Shown piece by piece: positions 7,591 to 15,388 of a DNA stretch of 64,000 bases. The notes under the pieces are model-generated. The model was not told the origin of the DNA, ran no database searches, and worked only from the letters and a program-made list of their open reading frames with translations. The first letter of the stretch is position 1, and each line of letters begins with the position of its first letter. The position numbers and the translations under genes are program-made. The DNA comes from Palsa-504 sp963808315 (GTDB taxonomy: Bacteria > Actinomycetota > Actinomycetes > Streptosporangiales > Streptosporangiaceae): NCBI GenBank assembly GCA_963808315.1, contig CAWEFK010000016.1, forward strand, positions 1 through 64,000. The letters are read 5' to 3'.

Positions 7591-9002
7591 TTAAAGGAAG
7601 TATCCGTCGGCCCACTGGCAGTGCATGTCCCGGACCTTGACCGCGTTCCTGATCCCCGCCGGGACGCTGTCGGCGTACCCGACGTCCAGCAGCAGGCTCG
7701 GCCCGCCCAGCCGGGCCCCGAGCTGCTCGCGGCGCAAGAAGCTGGCCAGCCCGCCCGGGCCCGAGACCAGCGCGACCGCCTTCCCGATGATCAGCCGCTC
7801 TAGGGCCTCCCGGGAAAACGAGCCCGGGGAAGCCGAGTCCGGGGCCACCGGTACGTTGTCGCGGGCCCCGCGGCCCCGGCGGGGCCGGCGGGGCCGGAGG
7901 GGTCGCTGGAGCCAGCGGAGCCAGCGGACCCGCCGGGGGTGTGGCCATGGCTGTACCGGGCGAATTCGACGCAGAACCGCACCAGATCATCAAGCACCGC
8001 TGGGTTGACGTCCCCGAACACGACCGGGGTGATCGAGGCGTCGCACGCGAACCCCTCCGCGGCGTCCCCGTCCAGCCACGCGGCCCCGTCACCCCCGGCC
8101 ACCGACGCCGCCGCGCGGTGCCCGGCCCACTCGGCGCGGACCCGCTCGGTCCACTTCTCCTGCAACGCCGAATCCCCGTCCAGGACCATCAGGTCGGCCA
8201 GGGAGATATGCGCGACCGCCTTGGCCGGCTGGCCGGCCCGCTCGGGCAGCAGCCCGGCGGCGACCAGCCGCCGCATGGCTTCTTGCAGGCCATCGTGGTA
8301 GCGCTGTTCATGGGTGCGGGTGTCCTCCGCGCCCCGCGGCGCGGACAGCGCCTCCAGGACCGTGTCGACCAGGGCCGTGCACTCAGGGGTGAGGCTGGCG
8401 GACAGGACCCCGGCGCCTTGGAAGGTGGTCTCCAGCCGGACCGCGCGGTCCTCGAACGCGGGGTCGGGGTCATCTGGGTCGGGGGGCGGGGCGGCGCGGG
8501 ACTGGATCTCCGCGGCCAGCGCGGCCAGGTCCCGCAGGTCCATCCCCTTCCCGGCCGCGCCCGCCAGGATCTCATCCGCGGCGCCGCGGCACTGCCCGGG
8601 CAGCTTGTCCGTCCACTGGCACACGGTCCGGGCGTAGGACTCCGTCATCTCCCCGGCGGCCAGCGCGGCCAGGATCCGGGGATGGGAGCGGGCCCGCCGG
8701 ACCCAGGCGATGTGCCCGGCGGCGGTGCCCTTGGTGACCCGGGTGCGGTGGATCAGCCAGGACCGGGGGCTGTAGTCGCCGTCTTCGCAGGGTCCCTGGG
8801 CGGCGGTGAACGCGCTTAGGATCGAGGCCCGGGCGGCGGTCTCGGCCGCGTCGGCCCGCTCCAGCCCGGCCAGGCACTTGGCTTGGACCTCGGTGCTCAG
8901 CTGGGTCGGGTCGGCGGCGGCCAGGTAGCGCATCGCGGAGATCAGCATCTCCACCGCATCAAGGGCCGAAGCGGGCGGCGCGGGAGCCACGGGGAGTCTC
9001 AC
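7591..9002 (-). pseudogene. DUF222/13E12 HNH endonuclease, frameshifted and cut within HNH
   Basis: The start at 9002 opens a DUF222 protein with the usual helical core (EMLISAMRYLAAADP, ERADAAETAARASILSAF, GEMTESYARTVCQWTDKLP, a run of Ala-rich helices, GVLSASLTPECTALVDTVLE). About 380 residues in, the Gly/Pro-rich linker loses frame near 7855, and the protein continues as EALERLIIGKAVALVSG and IRNAVKVRDMHCQWADG. In relatives the HNH motif follows this CQW (more Cys, HH, H). Here the frame stops at 7591 just after it, so the nuclease centre is absent. Such genes are abundant and degenerate quickly in actinomycetes. The intact family is presumed to nick or cut DNA; this copy should be inactive. 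Confidence 0.75.
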
Positions 9003-9200
9003 CTCCTGCCGGGAGATCTTTCTAGCTTTCTAGTTCGATTATAGGGGACGGCTAAGACATTTACAGGGAACGCAACGCCGGAGGAGGTAGCCTCAACTAT
9101 CCGTAAAGCTGAAATACTCCGCGCAGATCTCGTTCTGACCGGACATGGCGACGTGGAAGCGCGGGTGAGGCAGGCGGTGCCGCCAGCGTCAGGAGGACAT

Positions 9201-9614
9201 ATGCGACGAGGCGAGGTGTGGTGGGTCGAGTTCGACGAGCGACGGCCTGTGGTGCTGCTGTCAGAAGATGAGCCAGCTGGGTTCGTGGCGATGCAGGTCG
9301 TCGCGCCGGCGGACGCCGACATCTCCGGTCTGGCGGTCGAAGTGGGAGTCGGCGTCCCGGAGGGACTGCCCTTCGACGGCGTGCTGCGGTTCGGGTTCTC
9401 GTGGCCGGGCTTTACCCCCTGCACCTGGCTGACCACCTTGCGCCGGGACGACCTGATCGAGCGGGCAGGCGAGCTGTCCTCCGCGAAGCTCAGCGAGGTC
9501 GATGATGCCCTCCGTGCCGCCGGGCGGACGGCGGAATGGACCCCGGCCGCGGCGGCCAGGCTCAGCGAGATTAGGGAGTCCCTTCGCCGACGGCCCCCGG
9601 GGAGGACGAGCTGA
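9201..9614 (+). CDS. MazF/PemK-like endoribonuclease toxin, apparently without antitoxin
   Basis: ATG 9201 has AGGAGGA at 9191-9197 and encodes 137 residues. The start MRRGEVWWVEFDERRPVVLL is the MazF signature, with the expected later SAKLSEVDDALRAA. MazF-fold toxins cut single-stranded mRNA in translation and are held by a small antitoxin encoded just upstream. Here the upstream 150 bases keep the same frame open from 9045 (TPEEVASTIRKAEILRADLV) but with no ATG or GTG before 9153. This may be an antitoxin remnant or an alternative start. The C-terminus extends past the usual end with an Ala/Arg-rich helix. The fold is clear; an active toxin is not certain. Confidence 0.75.
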   Translation: MRRGEVWWVEFDERRPVVLLSEDEPAGFVAMQVVAPADADISGLAVEVGVGVPEGLPFDGVLRFGFSWPGFTPCTWLTTLRRDDLIERAGELSSAKLSEVDDALRAAGRTAEWTPAAAARLSEIRESLRRRPPGRTS

Positions 9615-9697
9615 CCCGGGAGACGATTGCCGGAGCAGGCCGACCGAAGGCTCCTGCGGGGCGGGGTGCACGCAGGGAGCCTTCGTTCGGCTGGATA

Positions 9698-10063
9698 TCA
9701 GTAGCTGGCGGGGGTGTTGCGGATGACGATGAGGCTGACGATCTTGCCGTCGCGGACGGCGAAGTAGTTGGTGAGGATGAGGTCGTCCGGCAGGTTCGTC
9801 GTGTCGAAGTCGCCGTCGTAGCGGCCGCGGACGATGGTGTCGCCGTGATGGTCGATGACCTCGGTGACCTCGATGGTCACGTGGTCGCCGACCATCTCCT
9901 TCGCGACCCAGCGGCGGATGGCCTCGATGCCCCAGAACTCCCGGTGGGCGTCGTTGACCAGCGCGTCGTCGGCGAAGGTGGCCACGATGGCGTCTTCGTC
10001 GAAGGCATTGACGGCGGCGACGTGCTGGGCCAGAACGGTGTCGAGGGCGGTGGTGTCGGTCAT
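9698..10063 (-). CDS. SnoaL-like / NTF2-fold protein
   Basis: The 121-residue protein has a GAGAAGGAG ribosome site before ATG 10063. It shows the SnoaL pattern: N-terminal helix (VLAQHVAAVNAFDEDAIVATF), FADDALVND, GIEAIRRWVAKEM, then four long strands ending NYFAVRDGKIVSLIVIRNTP. This cone-shaped fold serves as isomerase, dehydratase or simple binding protein, and no catalytic set identifies which. It is divergent from the MerR gene at 10184, 120 bp away, so the MerR protein is a likely regulator. Confidence 0.8.
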   Translation of the reverse strand: MTDTTALDTVLAQHVAAVNAFDEDAIVATFADDALVNDAHREFWGIEAIRRWVAKEMVGDHVTIEVTEVIDHHGDTIVRGRYDGDFDTTNLPDDLILTNYFAVRDGKIVSLIVIRNTPASY

Positions 10064-10183
10064 GACTGGGCTCCTTCTCGGCGGCTGTTTGGGATAACTC
10101 CACCCTCGGTGCTCCCGCCGGCGGACAGTCAACGCGAGTTCGCCGGTTGACTGTCCGGTAAGGGGAGGGCTGACAATGGCCTG

Positions 10184-11008
10184 ATGACAGCAGGCCTCAC
10201 CGTCGGCGACTTCTCCCGCATCACCCACCTGAGCATCAAGACGCTGCGGCATTACCATCAGGTCGGGCTGCTCGAGCCGGTCACGGTTAACCCGGATACG
10301 GGCTACCGCTACTACTCCGGCGAGCAGATCCCGACCGCGCAGGTCATCCGCCGTCTGCGTGATCTCGAGATGCCGGTCGCCGAGGTCAAGGCGGTGCTGT
10401 CCGCGCCCGACGCGCCGGCTCGCAACAGCCTCATCGCCGCGCACCTGGACCGGCTGGAAGCGGAGCTGGCGCAGACCCGGGCGGCGGTCGACTCGCTGCG
10501 CAACCTGCTGCGGCGCCCGGAGAACGCGCCGGCGATCGAGCACCGGAGTGTCGCGGCCACGCCGGCCGCCGGGATCGGGCAGGTCATCGAGCGCGAGGAT
10601 GTCCTGGCCTGGTGGCAGGGCGCCCTCGGCGAGCTTCACGCCACCGTCCGGGCCCAGGATCTGCACGCCACAGGTCCGGCCGGCGGCCTGTACGCGAGCG
10701 AGCTCTTCCAGCACGGTCGCGGCGAGGCGACCGTGTTCATCCCCGTCGAAGGCAACGTCCGCACCATCGGACGGGTCACTCCGGTCGTGCTTCCCCCGGC
10801 CGAGTTGGCCATCATTACCCATCACGGCTCGCTCGCCGACGACGACCTCAGCTACGCCGAGCTCGGCTCCTACGTCACCGCCCACGAGATCAGCGTCGAC
10901 GGGCCGATGCGCGAGTATTACCTGTGCGGACTGTCCGATACGCCCGATCAGGCGAAGTGGAGGACCGAGATTGGCTGGCCCATCTTCCGCGCCGACGGCA
11001 GCCCCTGA
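10184..11008 (+). CDS. MerR-family regulator with GyrI-like effector domain
   Basis: The protein has 274 residues. Residues 1-75 are a MerR winged helix (VGDFSRITHLSIKTLRHYHQ, VGLLEP, GYRYYSGEQI), followed by the long dimer helix (AHLDRLEAELAQTRAAVDSL). Residues 125-270 form a GyrI/BmrR-like drug-binding domain (GGLYASELFQHGRGEATVFI, PVVLPPAELAIITHHG, MREYYLCGL). Such proteins sense hydrophobic or cationic compounds and remodel promoters with long -10/-35 spacers. It is divergent from the SnoaL gene and overlaps the next gene. Confidence 0.9.
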   Translation: MTAGLTVGDFSRITHLSIKTLRHYHQVGLLEPVTVNPDTGYRYYSGEQIPTAQVIRRLRDLEMPVAEVKAVLSAPDAPARNSLIAAHLDRLEAELAQTRAAVDSLRNLLRRPENAPAIEHRSVAATPAAGIGQVIEREDVLAWWQGALGELHATVRAQDLHATGPAGGLYASELFQHGRGEATVFIPVEGNVRTIGRVTPVVLPPAELAIITHHGSLADDDLSYAELGSYVTAHEISVDGPMREYYLCGLSDTPDQAKWRTEIGWPIFRADGSP

Positions 11009-11495
11009 GCCGGAGCCGCGGCGGCCGAGCGCCCCGAAGGCGGCCAGACGGTTCGCCGAGGTTGTCTGCCCGCCCGAGGTGCGGGCGGATCGCCGGGTCG
11101 ACCGGGTCATGCACGAGTTCGGCCTGATGCTGACCGCGTTGCCGCCGGCGGCCAGGAAAGCCATGGCCGGCGCGCTGATCCTGCTCGACCAGGGCGCGCG
11201 GCTGTATCCGCCCGCCCGGGGGCGACGGTTCGCGCGGCTGGAAGACCGGGTCGCGGAGGCGTACATCCGGGCGCTGCTGGCGCGGCACGGTGCCGGCGCG
11301 GAGCTGGTCCAGCGGCTCAAGAGCGTGGTCACGATGTGCTACTACGACCTGCCCGAGGTGCAGCGGGAGATCGGCTACGACCCGGCCCCGTACATCGCGG
11401 CGGTGTCCCGGCGCCGCCTGCAAGCTTATGGGCCGCAAATCCGCGCGGGCGAGGCCGCGGTCACCGGGGGCGATGCGAGCCCGGACCAGTCGTGA
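10971..11495 (+). CDS. Small partner of a GMC oxidoreductase (gluconate dehydrogenase subunit 3-like)
   Basis: The frame probably starts at TTG 10971, with GAGG about 9 bases upstream, 38 bp inside the end of the MerR gene. It encodes 174 residues with a Pro-rich N-terminus, then a helical domain (VDRVMHEFGLMLTALPPAAR, MAGALILLDQGARLYPPARG, FARLEDRVAEAYIRALLARH, LVQRLKSVVTMCYYDLPEV). This resembles the small subunits encoded beside GMC flavin dehydrogenases. Its stop overlaps the GTG of the GMC gene (GTGA), so the two proteins are surely co-translated. It has no obvious Tat signal, so the complex is probably cytoplasmic or peripheral. The start is uncertain; GTG codons further in are alternatives. 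Confidence 0.65.
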   Translation: MAGPSSAPTAAPEPEPRRPSAPKAARRFAEVVCPPEVRADRRVDRVMHEFGLMLTALPPAARKAMAGALILLDQGARLYPPARGRRFARLEDRVAEAYIRALLARHGAGAELVQRLKSVVTMCYYDLPEVQREIGYDPAPYIAAVSRRRLQAYGPQIRAGEAAVTGGDASPDQS

Positions 11496-13021
11496 ACGCG
11501 CTCCGCGGGCTGACCGGGCAGGCCGGGATCACCGGCGACCTGAACCTGGCCTGCGACGCGGTCATCGTCGGCTCGGGGGCGGGCGGGGCGACCGTGGCCG
11601 CCGAACTCGCCGGAGCCGGGATGGACGTCATCGTCCTGGAGGAGGGCGGATACCACCCGACCGAGTCGTTCACGGCCGAGACCGGCCGGGCGCTTCGGAC
11701 CTTGTACCGTGACGGCGGCGGCGGCATGGCCATCGGGCGGCCGTCCGTGCTGTACGCCGAGGGCCGGTGCGTCGGTGGCTCCACCGTGGTCAACGGGGGC
11801 ATGTCGTGGCGCACGCCGGCTCGCGTGCTCGACCGATGGGCGGAGCAAGAGGGCATCGAAGCGATCAGGGAGCACGACCTCGACCCTTACTTCACCCGGA
11901 TCGAATCCCGGCTATCGGTCGGGCCGCAGGACCCAGAGACGATCGGGCGTGATTCGGAACTGTTCAAGGCCGGCGCCGAGGCCAACGGCTGGAGCATCGT
12001 CGCGAACCAGCGCAACCAGCTGCACTGCGCCGGCACGAACAGCTGCACCAGCGGCTGCCCGACCGGCGCGAAACGATCGATGCTGGTGACTAGCGTGCCG
12101 CGGGCGCTTTCGCTTGGCGCCCGGCTGTTCGCCGATTGCCGGGTGGACCTGGTCACCCGTTCGGGCTCGGCGGTCACTGGCGTCACGGGTCACGTCGCCC
12201 GCCCTGGCGGTATCACCGGGCCGAGGATTACCGTCCGGGCCGGGACCGTGGTGGTGGCCGGCGGCGCCATCCAGACCCCGGCGCTGCTGATGAGATCCGG
12301 CCTGCGGTCGGCGTCCGGCCAGCTCGGGCGCAACCTGTCCCTGCACCCGAACGCGATGGTGACCGCGTTCTTCGACGAAGATGTCACCGGCTGGCACGGC
12401 GTGCATCAGGCCTTCCAGATCCGCGAGTTCATGGCGGAGGGGCTCCTGCTGACCGCGGTGAACCTGCCCCCCACGATGCTGGCCGGGATCTTGCCCGCCT
12501 ACGGCCGGGAACTCGGCGCGCTGATGGCCGGCTACAACCGCATCGTCACCGCCGGACCGCTGGTGACCGACACCGGGACCGGGCGGATCAGGAACCTGCC
12601 CGGCCTCGGGCCGCAGGTCTTCTACCGGCTCACCGACTCCGACGCCGCCCGCATGGTCCGCGGCGTCGAGCTGACCGCGGACGCGCTGTTCGCCGCGGGC
12701 GCGCGCCGCGTGCTGCTCCCCTTCGACGGTGCCCCCGAGGTCCGCAGTCCGGCCGGGCTGCGGCGCCTGCTGGACCGCCCGGTGCCCAAACGGTCCCTGC
12801 AGCTGTACTCGATCCACCTGATGGGCACCGCCCGGATGAGCCCGGATCCGCGGCGCGGAGTGACGGGCAGCTTCGGGGAGTTCCACGGGGTCTCCGGGCT
12901 CATCGTGGCCGACGCGAGCCTGTTCCCCGGCCCGATCGGCATCAACCCGATGGAGACCGTCATCGCGCTGGCCATGCGCAGCGCGCAGCGGCTGATCGAG
13001 GTCCGCGGCCGCCGGTCCTAG
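11492..13021 (+). CDS. GMC-family FAD-dependent oxidoreductase
   Basis: GTG 11492 overlaps the upstream stop. The product has 509 residues. Near the N-terminus is the FAD Rossmann motif VIVGSGAGGATVAAELAGAG with the acidic strand end VIVLEEGG. RCVGGSTVVNGGM follows, then a Cys-rich segment (LHCAGTNSCTSGCPTGAK). The second FAD contact is VVVAGGAIQTPALLMRSG. The catalytic region has HLMGTARM, and the end carries GPIGINPMETVIALAMRS, where His is replaced by Asn in the second GMC position, as in many members of this subgroup. Substrate is likely a sterol, alcohol or long-chain compound. Electrons may pass to a carrier with the small partner's help. It converges on the ICMT-like gene with a 4-bp overlap. 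Confidence 0.9.
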   Translation: MNALRGLTGQAGITGDLNLACDAVIVGSGAGGATVAAELAGAGMDVIVLEEGGYHPTESFTAETGRALRTLYRDGGGGMAIGRPSVLYAEGRCVGGSTVVNGGMSWRTPARVLDRWAEQEGIEAIREHDLDPYFTRIESRLSVGPQDPETIGRDSELFKAGAEANGWSIVANQRNQLHCAGTNSCTSGCPTGAKRSMLVTSVPRALSLGARLFADCRVDLVTRSGSAVTGVTGHVARPGGITGPRITVRAGTVVVAGGAIQTPALLMRSGLRSASGQLGRNLSLHPNAMVTAFFDEDVTGWHGVHQAFQIREFMAEGLLLTAVNLPPTMLAGILPAYGRELGALMAGYNRIVTAGPLVTDTGTGRIRNLPGLGPQVFYRLTDSDAARMVRGVELTADALFAAGARRVLLPFDGAPEVRSPAGLRRLLDRPVPKRSLQLYSIHLMGTARMSPDPRRGVTGSFGEFHGVSGLIVADASLFPGPIGINPMETVIALAMRSAQRLIEVRGRRS

Positions 13022-13557
13022 AGGAGGAACGGGATGAGCATCTTCGTTCTGCTTCTGTACTCCGGGTAGGCCGTGGGGAAGGTGGCCGCGAGGTTCCGTT
13101 CCTCGACGATCCCGCAGTAATAGAAGTACGCGATCAGCACCGCGACGACGATCAGGCCGAGTAGGTTGTCGACGAGCGCGGTCCCCAGCATCGCGGTCAG
13201 GAGGCCCGAGTAGATCGGATGGCGGACGAACCGGTAGGGGCCGGAGGTGACAAGCTCAGGCTCGGCCCGCTGAGTCATCGGCATCCCCCAGTTGCGGCCG
13301 AGGTGCAGGCGTGCCCAGACCGCGAGCCCGATCCCGCAGGCGAACAGCAGCGCCCCTATCGTCGCGAGGATCACGCTGTGCACGGCCAGGGTGCCGCGGA
13401 GGACGCCAGCGATCAGGAAGACTCCGACGACGCTGACGCCGGTCAGCCGGGTCCGCCACCCGCTCGTGACGCTTTCCTTGCTGGTGGAGGCGGACGCGAG
13501 CCAGTAGATCCAGAAGACGAGCCAGGCAAAACCGATGGCGGGCTTGAGCGCTTGCAT
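13018..13557 (-). CDS. Isoprenylcysteine carboxyl methyltransferase-like membrane protein
   Basis: The 179-residue protein has about five transmembrane helices and the ICMT/PEMT signature: LHLGRNWGM, then LVTSGPYRFVRHPIYSG, and a C-terminal VEERNLAATFPTAYPEYRSR. This is the SAM-binding motif of the family. Bacterial members methylate lipids, quinone precursors or unknown isoprenoids, not prenylated proteins. The ATG is at 13557. No operon partner is obvious. Confidence 0.85.
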   Translation of the reverse strand: MQALKPAIGFAWLVFWIYWLASASTSKESVTSGWRTRLTGVSVVGVFLIAGVLRGTLAVHSVILATIGALLFACGIGLAVWARLHLGRNWGMPMTQRAEPELVTSGPYRFVRHPIYSGLLTAMLGTALVDNLLGLIVVAVLIAYFYYCGIVEERNLAATFPTAYPEYRSRTKMLIPFLL

Positions 13558-13685
13558 ACTGCTTCTCCGATTTCTCCAACCGAAGCTGCTGGGCGGATGT
13601 TGACTCAACGTACGCCCGGGTCCGGACGCTGTCATCGGTCCCAGGGTTGACCTGGGGGCTCCACCCAGGTTGATATCTGGCTGGT

Positions 13686-14588
13686 CTATCCGCCCCAGAC
13701 GGCGACCGGCGTGCCCGGCGCGTAGAGGTAGCCTGCCGCGCTCTTGTTCGCGTTCGGGTCCTTGTCCAGGTGGGGGTAGTCCATGCCGAATTGGTACTCC
13801 TTGCCGGTCGCGACCCGGTAAGAGGCCGGGTTGGGCGACTCGGGGGTGCCGGCCACGGTGAACGACTTGTCCTGGAAGTAGAACTGCTTGGGGTTGATCA
13901 CGAACCCGTCGGCTCCGCCGATGATCACCCAGGCGACCAGCGCCCCGCCGGTCGTGTCCCCTTGCGTGCTTATCTCGGCGATCCGGGAGCCCTCGGGGGT
14001 GGTGTACCACGACAGCTGGTTCGGGTCCATGCTGTCGGTGCCCATGAGCTTGGCCTGCGGAGGAGTGATCCCCTTTACCGCGTCCAGGCGGGCGGTGCTC
14101 TCCTGCAGCAGGCAGCTGGCGGCGCTGATCCCGCCGGCGGTCCCGCCGCTCTTGAAGGCCACGGCGCACACCGGCTGGCGCGCGGCCAGCCAGGCGCTGT
14201 CGCCGGTCAGGATGGCCGTCTGCTGGGCGGGCGTGGCGCTCTGGTACTTGGCCTGCTGGACCACGTCGATCTGCACGTCGATGTTCTCGGTCTTGATCTC
14301 GTAGCATCCCTCGATGGCGATCGTCGTGCTCTCGCTGCCGCAGTTGGCCAGGGCGAGCCGCGTCCGGGCCGGGTGACCGGGATCGAATGGCTCGACGATG
14401 TCGACGAACGGGGCCGCGGAGGCGGAGCTGCTCGGTGAGGTGGCGGTCGCGCTGACCGAGGTGGCCGCGCCGGTCGTCGACCCGGAGGAGCCGGCCGTCG
14501 GCCCGGAGGAGCCGCAGGCGGCCAGCGGGCCGGCCAGAGCAGTGAGCACCGCCACCCGCACCACGCGGTTCACTTCCGTCCGGCCCAT
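13686..14588 (-). CDS. Secreted lipoprotein with LprI-like domain
   Basis: Starting at ATG 14588 after AGGTGGA, the 300-residue protein has a lipoprotein signal (VAVLTALAGPLAACGSS) followed by a Ser/Thr/Ala linker. Residues 75-175 carry paired Cys (LALANCGSESTTIAIEGCYE, then VCAVAFKSGG and ISAASCLLQEST), the arrangement of LprI/DUF1311 lysozyme-inhibitor domains, probably with two disulfides. The C-terminal half is beta-rich (LVAWVIIGGADGFVINPKQF, YQFGMDYPHLDKDPNANKS). It should be anchored on the outer face of the membrane. A protective or surface-binding role is inferred. Confidence 0.75.
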   Translation of the reverse strand: MGRTEVNRVVRVAVLTALAGPLAACGSSGPTAGSSGSTTGAATSVSATATSPSSSASAAPFVDIVEPFDPGHPARTRLALANCGSESTTIAIEGCYEIKTENIDVQIDVVQQAKYQSATPAQQTAILTGDSAWLAARQPVCAVAFKSGGTAGGISAASCLLQESTARLDAVKGITPPQAKLMGTDSMDPNQLSWYTTPEGSRIAEISTQGDTTGGALVAWVIIGGADGFVINPKQFYFQDKSFTVAGTPESPNPASYRVATGKEYQFGMDYPHLDKDPNANKSAAGYLYAPGTPVAVWGG

Positions 14589-14693
14589 GAGGGTCCACCT
14601 TTCCGCCACCCCGGTTATTCGCAGTGATCGTAGCGGTGACACCACGGATCGTTCGGACGATTGACCGAACGGCTCCGGCACGTACCAGCTTGA

Positions 14694-14710
14694 CTGAACA
14701 TTCAGTTCAG
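14694..14710. promoter_or_regulatory. TetR-type operator upstream of the TetR-ADH operon
   Basis: CTGAAC (14694-14699) and GTTCAG (14705-14710) are perfect 6-bp arms around ATTCA, 22 bp before the TetR start. It overlaps a TTGACT element (14690-14695) that could be the -35 box. Position and symmetry suggest autoregulation by the adjacent TetR protein. Confidence 0.6.
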
Positions 14711-14731
14711 AGACTGCTACGATTTTCAGGT

Positions 14732-15388
14732 ATGAAGGATCGCGGTGAGCATGGTTCCCGGGACGCGGTGGAGCGACGGGAGCAGATGCTGAAAGCGGCG
14801 CTCGAGGTCATCGTGGAGCGCGGGTATGCCGAGACCAGGATCGCCGACGTGGCCGCGCGCACCGGCACAAGCCCGGCGCTGGTCATCTACTACTTCAAGA
14901 CCCGCGACCAGCTGCTCACCGAGGCGATCAGGTACTCCGAGGACGCCTGGTACGCGCAGAGCCAGCGGCGGATGGGTCAGCTCCCGACCGCGGCCGGGCA
15001 GCTGGCCGAGCTGGTCGCCATGACCTGCCTGCCCGGCACCGATCCGGAGCCGCGTAGCTGGTGGCTGCTCTGGCTGGACCTGTGGGCGCTGTCGCCGCGG
15101 AACCCGGGGGTGGCCGCGGTGCGGCAGAAGTCCGACGAGCGGTGGCGGCAGACCATCAGCTCCATCGTGCTGGCCGGCCAGGACGCCGGGGAATTCGCCT
15201 CGGTGGACGCCGACGACTTCGCGATCATGCTGTCGGCCCTGCTGGACGGGCTGGCGGTGCAGATCGCGCTGGAGGACCCGCAGGTGCCGCCGCAACGCGC
15301 GTACGAACGGGCGATGCGGTTCGCGGCCGGTCAGCTCGGGTTCGGCTGGGAGCCTGCGCCCGCGGCGGCACCGGCCCGCCTGCGCTGA
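14732..15388 (+). CDS. TetR-family transcriptional regulator
   Basis: ATG 14732 gives 218 residues. Residues 18-65 form the TetR helix-turn-helix (REQMLKAALEVIVERGYAET, IADVAARTGTSPALVIYYFK, TRDQLLTEAI). The C-terminal domain (LAELVAMTCLPGTDPEPRSW, LDLWALSPRNPGVAAVRQ, GEFASVDADDFAIMLSALLD, GLAVQI) is like the BetI/TetR_C_6 group. Its stop overlaps the ATG of the alcohol dehydrogenase (TGATG), so it regulates its own operon, presumably through the palindrome at 14694-14710. The inducer is probably the substrate of that enzyme or a related compound. Confidence 0.92.
   Translation: MKDRGEHGSRDAVERREQMLKAALEVIVERGYAETRIADVAARTGTSPALVIYYFKTRDQLLTEAIRYSEDAWYAQSQRRMGQLPTAAGQLAELVAMTCLPGTDPEPRSWWLLWLDLWALSPRNPGVAAVRQKSDERWRQTISSIVLAGQDAGEFASVDADDFAIMLSALLDGLAVQIALEDPQVPPQRAYERAMRFAAGQLGFGWEPAPAAAPARLR

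Noticed and set aside
1..9700. Prophage
   Set aside because: No capsid, terminase, portal, tail or integrase gene is present. The small regulators fit a conjugative element remnant better.
9698..11332. Long minus-strand frame of 544 codons
   Set aside because: Only its last 121 codons (SnoaL) show a known fold. The rest is antisense to the MerR and partner genes, a typical high-GC shadow.
13018..14598. Long minus-strand frame covering the LprI-like gene
   Set aside because: Only the last 179 codons encode the ICMT-like protein. The upstream part is an out-of-frame reading of the lipoprotein gene.
14690..14723. TTGACT and TACGAT as one promoter of the TetR gene
   Set aside because: The gap is 22 bp, too long for a sigma-70 promoter. 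I kept only the operator call.
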